The notes beneath the pieces are model-generated. The model was given only the letters and a program-made list of their open reading frames with translations. It did not search any database and had not been told where the DNA came from. The position numbers and the translations under genes are program-made. DNA of 64,000 nt from Bigelowiella natans CCMP2755 (lineage: Eukaryota; Cercozoa; Chlorarachniophyceae): positions 81,001 through 145,000 of the forward strand of contig ADNK01000096.1 of NCBI GenBank assembly GCA_000320545.1, written 5' to 3'. Shown here piece after piece: positions 48,861-57,700 of this stretch. How positions within the stretch are numbered: the stretch's first letter is position 1; the number at the start of each line of letters is the position of its first letter.

Positions 48861-51028
48861 ACTAACAGACAACGTCGGGATTAGAACAAGGAGTTATTTT
48901 CCCGCAAACCCAGAGAAAATTTACCTGATTTTATCGTTGAATAAAATAAGCTGAATAAAAGCTAGTTTAATCTACGAAGGGGCCTATTTATATTAGTTTT
49001 ACTGGTGTATATACAATTGAGTTGAATTTATTATATTTGTATTAAAGTACAACAAAAAATACTCAGATATCTCAGCATTAGTATGTATTGGATCGATTTT
49101 ATAGATTAAAAGCGCCAGGGGTCGTACAATGCACCCCACGAATAATGTCCAACAGTGCGACTTCTTTGAGTACAGCTAGCAATGTAGTACGGTGTGTACT
49201 GCGCAGTACGCCAAAACGTACACATGGAACGGCTGAGATGCGATGGTGGCATCTGATGTCGTGGAACCTGGACATGCACTCACATGTTGCACAGCTACAT
49301 TGGGATGTACATATGACCATTGAACAAATTTAATTGATCTCTTAAATTCGTCTCACATGATCGTTGGCAGGCTAGCACATCGCAGGGTGGCGGTTCGATT
49401 CTAGAGTTGCTTAGATGCTTGGTACACGTTTTGCAGCCATAGCATGCAGTGCAGACATGGTGCAATGAAAACAATGCGATTTTGTTGTGTCCTGATGCTG
49501 CCATGCTGTGGTGCGTTGCGCTGCCGCGACACAAGATGCCGTGGCTGCCTGCACCACGGACAGATGTTCTCTGATACGATCCCAAATGACAATGGATTGA
49601 AATGTGTCGATGGAAGAAGAAGAGGCACGCAGTGTAGCAGAGCAAGCTAGCAAGAGAAGAAGAAGAAGAAAACCATGCCAGCATGATCAATTTGGAGTGC
49701 AAGAAGAAGAAGTCAAATCCTCGCACGTGGCTAGATCTAGAGATGTTGTTCGTTTGGCCCTTGCAAACGAACCACTTCCAACTTCCAACTTCCAACCCCA
49801 ACCCTGACCCTGCTAGCTAGCTAGCCTGATGAACCACACGAACAACTTCTGCTGGCCACGAGGAGTTCTTCTTCTTGCACTCTAGCTTGATTGCACGTCT
49901 GACAGCAGTGAGCAGTTGTGGCGACAAGATCGCTGGGTGGTCGTTCTGCACGCGGATGTCAGGGCGGTTTGCTTGCAAGTCGCCAGCATCGTGCACACGA
50001 TCACAAGTGATGGCTGCACTTGCGGATTCCACAAAAATCAGCACAGTTGTCACCTCAAAGCCGCACAGTTTTTCTGTCGAAGTGGTGCGCATCGCAGTTG
50101 AAAATGGATGTTTTTCAGATCTGGAGATGCACGATGATCACGTTCATGGAAGTGCCAACATCATCCTCGCTCAGCTCGACATCTTCGATTCGACCACAGA
50201 AGAATCACTTGTGCACTTGATCACTGCGCCATCACATCCTTCTCTTCATCTCACTTTGGTCGACAAAGGACTCAAGCATGCTCAAAAGAGAGACCATGTG
50301 CACAAACTGGGTGAACATTGACAACACATCGAACGTGCGTGCCGATTGCTTCGCAGCGTTTGCTTTGCCACACAAAGGCGCGAAGTGCTGCAGAAAGAGC
50401 TCTCTAGCTCTGTGGAAAAGAATCATCAATCGTGATCACAGTTCTTGCTTTCAGATGAAAAACTGTCTTGATGCTAGCAGCGGCAGCAGTGTCAGGCGTG
50501 GTGGCAGTCGGTGCCAGAGTGGTCGCAATTGAGTGGTCGGGGCACGAAGAGCTGCAGCAGCAACGCAGGGAAGGAAATGGAAGAGCACGCTAGCACGTTG
50601 TTGATGAAAACTAGTTTGCTGTTGTCACGTGAGTCAACGCATTCGCGATGGAAAACCAATGGAATGTGGGAAAAAACTTCTGTGCTTCCAATGGAGTCTC
50701 CTTGTTCCGATGTGATGCCTCCATGTCTCCATGTTGGCTGTCAATGGCTTTGGCCAGAGAGCGATTACGTTGTGCCGGCTGATTGCACATGTGCGACAAC
50801 CTTTCTTGGAAATTTCTCTAGGTCTGCGAATGCGATTATTGCTAAAAAGCATAAGTTTATTATTTCGGTAAGATTTTGTGATGCATAAAAGAAGAAAAAA
50901 AAAAAAAACTTTTCGGGCTTGCGTTCAGGATTTTCAAACTGGAATCGAAGCTGGAGAGCATACTGCCCCTCCTCTTAGAATCATAGCATCCGGTCGTTGT
51001 TGACAACGATTCTGCAAGGCAAAGAATC
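48861..51028. other. Long non-coding stretch with inverted repeat
   Basis: About 2.2 kb. A 17-bp perfect inverted repeat (GAGTGCAAGAAGAAGAA) lies at about 49700 and its complement at about 49865. Composition from 49.3 to 50.8 kb matches 28.6-29.6 and 60.1-60.7 kb. The longest frame (148 codons, 49875-50321) shows no domain or splice support. Could be an old, decayed element. Confidence 0.45.
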
Positions 51029-51697
51029 ATGCTGAGACATCTATCTCTCCTACTCATAATTGCTTCAACCCTAGTTGGTATAGATATTAAAGTGTTTTCA
51101 TCAATCACAATTGATCCTCACATAAGAAAATTTGACAGGAAATTCTCTTGCGGCGAGATCAGTTAATAATCGAACTGCCATGGGAAGAATCGTCCTTGGT
51201 GATACATCATCGGCATTGCCACCAATTAAGGATGAATGTGGAAAGGAAATATCACAGGACGAAAACGAGATGAAAGAACAGGCGAAACAGGTTCAAAACG
51301 AACTCCTGACTGCAAACGCTGCAGTAGACTGCGGAGAAGAATACCCCCCATGTGAACCAGAGCCTACAGTTGAGGTACGTGAAAGGAGAGTATGCATTTC
51401 CCTTTGGATTACATTTTATTACTAAATTTATTTTCTTGTTAATACAACCTATCACCGTGCTGATCTGACCAACAAAGCATGTGGAGGTCAAATAACGTAG
51501 CTAAACAGCCATATTACTATGTAATTTTGCGTTAGCTCCCTCCCGACGCTAAGAAGGAACTTCTTGCTTCGGACCCTGCGGCAGCTGTTGCTGAAATGAC
51601 TCCTTGTGAACGAGAACGATATGAACAAGCTCAGAGAGATGATAAAATCGAGGCCGCGGAGATGGCAAAGCAAAGCTGCAAGAAGAGCGTCGCTTAA
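51029..51697 (+). CDS. Small secreted acidic protein, unknown function (3 exons)
   Basis: Exons 51029-51077, 51139-51374 and 51536-51697 phase exactly to about 148 residues. Exon 1 is a signal peptide (MLRHLSLLLIIASTLVG). The mature part is polar and acidic, with Cys at regular intervals (KDECGKEI, DCGEEYPPCEPEP, MTPCERERYEQA, KQSCKKSVA), predicted mostly helical. The odd number of visible Cys in the mature chain (five) suggests at most two disulfides. No family recognised. Secretion is the only firm inference. Confidence 0.65.
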
Positions 51698-52779
51698 TCC
51701 TCTAAATGAACTAGAATCCATTGGAATACCTAAGAGACTACGACTGTCAATGTAGATTGATAGTCGTATCTCGGTATGCACATAGGCATCTCCTTACTCT
51801 TGAAGTTGCGCAATGTCTGTAGTCCCAACCAGTAAATGTATTCGTACCATACTACTTCACAAGGACTTGGATCACGCGTAGTAGCGTGTACTGTTTGTGC
51901 GTGTATTTATTTATTGTGTTTCGTGTAGTATGCTTGGTCAGCAGTAATTCCTACTGCATGCATTTAGTATTTCCTGTTAATATCTCATCCGAAAGCGCAT
52001 ACAGCCGGGCACCGTGTGACGAGCTAAAAGGGAGGCCATAGCATGCGATGCCCATCGCTTATACGCACGTGCCACCTATGTGTAGCACGCTACGATGCGT
52101 ATGTGTGCGCTAGCATGTATGACGAGCCTGTCGTATATATATAGACAGAGTAGCTGCGATGTTGTTACAATAAATGATGTTCCTATATAGCGCACAAATA
52201 CAGGCCAGCTACATTCATCACACATGCATGGTCAATAAGCTTGATACGAGCGACAGGCGATGGCGCCATTTGATGAAAGGCTAGCAAAGCCTTGTCGATC
52301 ATGTACGTATAATGCATGCGCGTACACGTACAAACTGTGTGCATTGCAATTAGCACAGCCGCAGCAGCACATGCACACATGCACACATACATGTAATAAC
52401 ATATGTAAATATATATACACATGTACATGTGTGTGCATGTGCATGTGTAGCATGGAAAGTGTGGACCTCAAAGACTGAGACTGAACAAACAACTGATGCG
52501 GCCATCATGGACCGCAACAAACGACGCGAAACAAAACGCCTCTCAAACACGTATACAGAGAAAATAGCTCGGGTGCGCTGCGCTGCGCACAAACCACGAC
52601 ATGCATGACAGACCAAATTGCAATGCTTTTTCATGCATGCAACATGTGACAAAGGAAACAAACAGACACAACTTAAGCGTTGCTCAAGCTAGCCGCTGCA
52701 TTGCGTAGCTACATTAGGATGACAATTAAAAAAATTTAAACATTTCATTATATCCGTCATATATATATTTTGTATATAT

Positions 52780-52824
<45 letters not shown>

Positions 52825-53162
52825 CATATATATATTGTCGATATATGGCCATCTGTATACTGATAAGTGAGTTCGCCGTGGTACAGCATACGCTGCGTTC
52901 GGCCCTCAGCCTTACACTACGCATCACATAATAGGCGGATATATTCTGTGGGATGTCTCTAGGAGTACCCAGTTAATTTTGACTGACCACATATGTACAC
53001 GGTACACGTGGCACGCGGACACGTAACATACGCTATTCTCGCGACATATGTGTACTGTCCATATATGTTACTATTTTGTTAGGATGTACACGTGATGTCA
53101 CATCTTGTGTTATGTTCACCCGGTGCCAAAGATGTAATTACGCACAGACCGATTCGCATTCA
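51698..53162. other. Intergenic, TGCATG-rich with TA array
   Basis: About 1.5 kb between convergent genes. 51.95-52.65 kb is full of GCATGC, TGCACATG and ACATGTACATGTG alternations, and 52780-52823 is a TA microsatellite. No coding signal. Confidence 0.5.
52780..52823. repeat. (TA)n microsatellite
   Basis: Over 40 bases of uninterrupted TA, flanked by further ATATATAT words. Confidence 0.95.
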
Positions 53163-53939
53163 TCAAACCCCTTTGGCAACTATGACCTTCACCCCTGTGG
53201 AGGGGCAATCATAGCCAGGAATCCAGCCAAATTCTTTCGCAATGTATGCGGGGGTCACTTGGATGTTTGGATACCTTCTTTCGAAATCAAACATATGTGC
53301 GCGCTGAATGAATTTCAATGCTTTCTGCAACTTAATTTTTCTTCCCTCCTCCCGTGAGACCTTAGGGGATGGCACTTCATCCTTATTCGTTGTCTTTCGC
53401 TTTTCTTTCCGACAGTTTCCCTTCTCCCAAAGCTTATTTGGTTTTATCTTAACCAGTTTAGGAAGCTGAACTCTGTCGTAGTGCACCTTCAATTCTGGGT
53501 CAACCAATATTTCGTACGCTCTCTTAATTCCCCTGAAGCGGTCGTTTGCGACCTTCCTGTCCTCGTCTTTGGGACGTTTATCTGGATGCCAGATCGGGCA
53601 CAGCTTCACGAAGGCTGTTCGAATTTCTTTCCTCGTTGCGTTTAAGGGGACTCCCAGCCGAGCATAAAGCGTATCATCGTAACCCTGGAGGAATTCCTCC
53701 GGTGCGGCCGCTCCGTACGAGAGGAGCCATATCTGAACGGCAGCGACAACTACGCAAAGCGCAGCGAAGGAATGGGCGTGACAGCCTTGGTACGAGACTG
53801 CGTCCACCTTCGGGGGCACAGCTAAGATCTTAGAAACCTTGCTGGCGCATACGCCGAGTTTTCTCGCAGTGAAACGGGCTAGAGTCCCAACGATAATACG
53901 GGTGGGCGTTTTAAGCTCGGGGTGTGCATGGATAACCAA
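53163..53939 (-). CDS. J-domain (DnaJ-like) membrane protein
   Basis: A Hsp70 co-chaperone. An open minus-strand frame of 258 codons has one hydrophobic helix (FAALCVVVAAVQIWLLSYG, about residues 57-75). Next is a J domain, about residues 90-155: DTLYARLGVPLNATRKEIRT, AFVKLCPIWHPDKRPKDED with the essential HPD, FRGIKRAYEILVDPE and HYDR. A Lys-rich region and a C-terminal helix follow. No in-frame ATG precedes the helix, so the true start lies in an upstream exon or the frame begins with a short exon not found; 53939 is only the limit of the open frame. A membrane anchor before the J domain suggests an organelle or ER membrane protein; which one is unknown. Confidence 0.78.
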   Translation of the reverse strand: MVIHAHPELKTPTRIIVGTLARFTARKLGVCASKVSKILAVPPKVDAVSYQGCHAHSFAALCVVVAAVQIWLLSYGAAAPEEFLQGYDDTLYARLGVPLNATRKEIRTAFVKLCPIWHPDKRPKDEDRKVANDRFRGIKRAYEILVDPELKVHYDRVQLPKLVKIKPNKLWEKGNCRKEKRKTTNKDEVPSPKVSREEGRKIKLQKALKFIQRAHMFDFERRYPNIQVTPAYIAKEFGWIPGYDCPSTGVKVIVAKGV

Positions 53940-54348
53940 CAGCCATGCTAGTCGATAGTTAGTTCTGGCGTGCTGCCCCCCTCACTAGTGATGTCTGCTG
54001 AATAGTGCGGTACAGTCGTCTGACTTTTTTCCAAGCGGAAAATATCTGAATAAAATATGGCAAGAAATAAAGTTAGCACAGAGTCATTTCTTGTTGGAAA
54101 GTATCTTGTTCAACATCGGGGGAAGTATTGCCGATGTCGATGCTGCGACTAATCCTTAAATGGACGTCGCATGGGTGAAATGACATGTGTTTTATAATTT
54201 TCATTGTAACATGTACAAATGTCAGTCAGCATTGCTGCTGCGACATGAAAATGTCCAAAAAAAACTCAAAAGTTTCGCAACATTTGAGCACGGATGAGTC
54301 AGGGCTTCTGTCCAGCAGTCCTCAGACTTCGCTCGTCACCAAGCTAGC
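53940..54348. other. Intergenic DNA left of the retrotransposon
   Basis: About 0.4 kb with no gene; ends at the AAGC target duplication. Confidence 0.5.
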
Positions 54349-54352
54349 AAGC
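54349..54352. other. Left target-site duplication AAGC
   Basis: AAGC directly before the left LTR is repeated directly after the right LTR at 60068-60071, as expected from a 4-base staggered cut. Confidence 0.7.
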
Positions 54353-54678
54353 TGTTGCGCGTAAGGTGTTCACAGGCCGAGGCGCTACGTGCACAAGTAG
54401 GCAGGGGGGGGGAAAGGCACGTTTGCTTCCTTTTGAAGAGTTGTGTTTATTTTTATTAAAGATTATATTTTTATTAAATCGTGCACTGCGTAATCATTCG
54501 CGAAGCTTTCGCGAATGCCGCCGCACGTGGGGCAGCACACTTCCGGTGTGCTGCCATGAGTCCCGCCGGAACCCACGTGCCTATGCTGTATTAATATCTA
54601 CGTTATCTATATTCTATATCCGCGACAACCCCTTTGTTGTCGCACGTGACTTGTGCCCGCGTAGTGGTACGCGCTACA
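54353..54678 (-). repeat. 3' LTR (left copy)
   Basis: 326 bases; matches 59743-60067 except for one extra A near 54437. Contains perfect hairpins at 54496-54516, 54524-54579 (nested) and 54622-54643 and three CACGTG boxes (54524, 54574, 54643). Confidence 0.95.
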
Positions 54679-54691
54679 CCTCCCCCAAGTC
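54679..54691 (-). other. Polypurine tract
   Basis: On the element strand the bases directly before the 3' LTR read CTTGGGGGAGG, the usual purine-rich primer for plus-strand synthesis. Confidence 0.75.
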
Positions 54692-54729
54692 ACGTTGCTC
54701 CTTCCTTCCTTCCTTATTCCCTTAGACCT

Positions 54730-57700
54730 TCATCGCTTTCGGAACTTCACCAACCACCAGGTAATAGATTCCTCTCTAACCTTATCTCCTTTGTCGCTTA
54801 CCCAGAACTCACCTTCGTCCTTAGGTTCGTGTCCATACCAGCCCTCTGCATCAAGGTCCCCCAGGACCTTATACCAGTGCTCAAAGGGTAAGTCGGGAAC
54901 AGCTAGGTAGAGTAGCTGATATTTTCCGTCCTTTATTTTCATAGCTACCCTCTCCATATTTCGTAATCCAGGGTAGCCTAGATAGACAATCTTCATGCGC
55001 CAATCGTCGTTCACCCTGACCTTATTGTTTCCATATTCCACATCGAACTTAGGTCGGGGTCCTAAACAAGGCATTGCTCGCTCCCACACAGTAGGGTTTA
55101 CTTTAACATCCTCTAGGAGCTTCTCACCGATATCATAATTCTTTAGGTGACTGATGTGGCGCAAGGTGACCCTGTTCCCATCATAGATGTAGTACTGCTT
55201 CCTCCCCTTCCTCTCGGTAACCTTTGCAACGCCACCCCAGAAGGGGTCTTGTTTATTTCTCGATCTCAGATTTACCTTGGCCCTAACATACTGTCCTTCC
55301 TTTAGAACTCGGCCATCGTACGGGACCTTCTCGTCTTCGCTCTCGGTATCGTCGTCGTTGTCGTCGCCTTCTTCCCTCTCCTTATCCTTGATACCTCCCC
55401 CAGACGTGAAGGTGTCGTTTACTAACCCTTGTATCTTGTCTGGTGTGGTGCTATTTATCCTGCTTAGGTTGGCCAAGGTGCGGTGGAGTCGCTCTACCTT
55501 GGAGTTGGACTGGGCATAGTATACAGGTGAGGCATCAATATTAGGGTGTGGTAGCTGTAGAAGAGAGGTCTCATTATCCACATGTAACTTCTTTGGTATC
55601 TTGTTTATGCTAACTTCATCAGGGATAGCCTGGAGCTCAGACTCCCAGGTACGGTAGCAGTTAGTAAGCCTCTGCTTATATAAGCCTTTGTTCTTCTTAG
55701 CAACGTTGACCTTGATAATCTTTTTAACCCAGCACTTTCCAGTGGCCACATCAACGAAGGTAAGGTAGTGATAGCCATCGTACTTATAAACATCAATTTG
55801 CACGATATCTAAGAAGTTCCTTGCTTTGATTTTCTTAGATGCACGGCTCTTGCTGGACTCCTTGGTGGCGACGCCTGCCGCCTTCAAGCTGGAGCACCTG
55901 CAGCCACGCAGGTATGTCCTTATCTCTTTTAGCTTGTAGGGCCAGTAGTAATGGTAGAGTAGAGCAGTGATATGGTTTTCTCCTACGTGTGCAGGTCCAT
56001 GGGCGGTAAAGAGAAGGGCTCCCCTGGTCCGCCGTGGCACGTAGGTACGCCTAACATTATTAGTGTATACATATATCCTATCACTAAGTACCTCATGCTT
56101 GTGTTTGTATTTATCCAGGTGTTCTTGAAGGTGCTGGAGCTCCTCTGGCTCAGGCAGGAAGTCGCCGTCCTCGAAGGTAATCGCGTTAACCATAGGGGTG
56201 ACCTGGGTAGGGACTTTCTTTTCGAACAGCCTGCTGAAATAGTCAGCAAGCTGCTTGTCTCCTGGTGCGTAGACCACTGTCCTCTTGTCCCTAAACTCTT
56301 CCGTGTCCGCCCTCATAGCTGCATACTCATCGTTAGGCGCTTCGAGCTTGCGGTCGATGCCTAGGAGGGGCTTGTGGTCAGTCATTAAGGTGAAGCTGGG
56401 CACCGACAGCAGGTAGTATCTTAGTTTCCTCTGCGCCTCAGTCATGGCTTTATACTCTCCTTTTGTAGGGCTGTACTTGGCCTCAGCTGCTGTGCAGGCC
56501 CTGCCCCACACCCGTATGATCTGCTGGTCTTGGGTAAGTACAGCAGCCATACCTAGCTTAGACCAGTCTGTCCATAGGGTAGCTGGTCTAGTAGTGTCTA
56601 GCTTAGCATTCAATAGGGTGTTGCTGCATAACTTTATTAGGTTATCGAAGTGGGCATCAAGGCCAGCCTTGGCCCACACCTTAGCGAAGCTGAGGCCTAC
56701 AGAGTTCTCCTTCCGGTAAGCAGTAGTAAAAGCAGCTGCAGTCCTAGCGTAGGTAGGGGAGAACCTACGTAGTATCCAAGCTGCAGTCTGCAAGAATGAC
56801 TTTAACTCCTTTGCATTCTTAGGTTTAGGGGCTTGCTGTAGTGCTGCTACTTTCTCGGGGTTTGGGGTGATGCGGCCTTGCTCCAGGTAATATCCACACC
56901 ACTTGATTCTTGTAGCTAGGAATGTACACTTCTGCAGTCTAATAGTAAAACCGAAGTGTGCAAACCTAATAAATATATTTTCCAGGAGGAAGATCTGAGC
57001 GACGACTGTGTTGGTACATATTATGTCATCATCCACATACACAAACACAAACACCCACAACACAGACGCCATCCCATCATGTGTGTATGCCCTGTAGTTC
57101 TGACTACTGAACGCATCCCCTGATATGCTTAGGCCGTAAGGGAATACGACGAAGTGCCACTTCCTGTGCCTGCTGGAGAACGCGGTAATGGGGCGGGAGG
57201 TTTTGTGGATGGGTGTCTGCATGTATGATTCATTTTTATCTAGGGAAGAGTAGTATTTGTATCCTATGACGTGTTCAATAACGTCATCTATCCTTGGTGT
57301 AGGTGTCTGGATCCTCTTTATTACTCGGTTGTGGCGGATGAAGTTGTGCGCCAGGCGGAAGAAAGGGTAAGTAGGTTTCTTAGCTAGCACATGTCTCACG
57401 TTCCATGGTGAGTTGCTTGGCTCTATCTTCCCTTCCTTTGCCCATTCATTGATCTGCCACTCTATCTTTTCCCAGTCCGCTTCCGGTCGCCTATGTTCTG
57501 GGTCATTGATGATGCACTCTTCGTATCCCTTCTTTAGCTCGATCTTTACTGGGGTAAGCTTGCTGGAGGGCTTCGTCGTCGGCTTGGTGATGTCAGAGTA
57601 CTTCTCGTTTAATATTTTATTAATGTACTTTTTGCCTTTGTCGATATCCCAATCATCAGCTGGGGGGGTCTTGTCCAGTAGCTCCGTTATCTGTCGGATG

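Noticed and set aside
49380-49420. Possible tRNA T-loop (GGTTCGATTC)
   Set aside because: The flanks do not form a T stem and no acceptor or anticodon arm can be folded around it.
49875-50321. 148-codon plus-strand frame
   Set aside because: Longest frame in a long non-coding stretch, but Cys/His/Ser-rich without any recognisable pattern, and several overlapping frames are equally open.
54366-54725. 119-codon frame across the left LTR, repeated at 59830-60090
   Set aside because: It is the LTR itself read on the non-element strand; the frame is open by chance in both copies and then runs into unrelated flanks.
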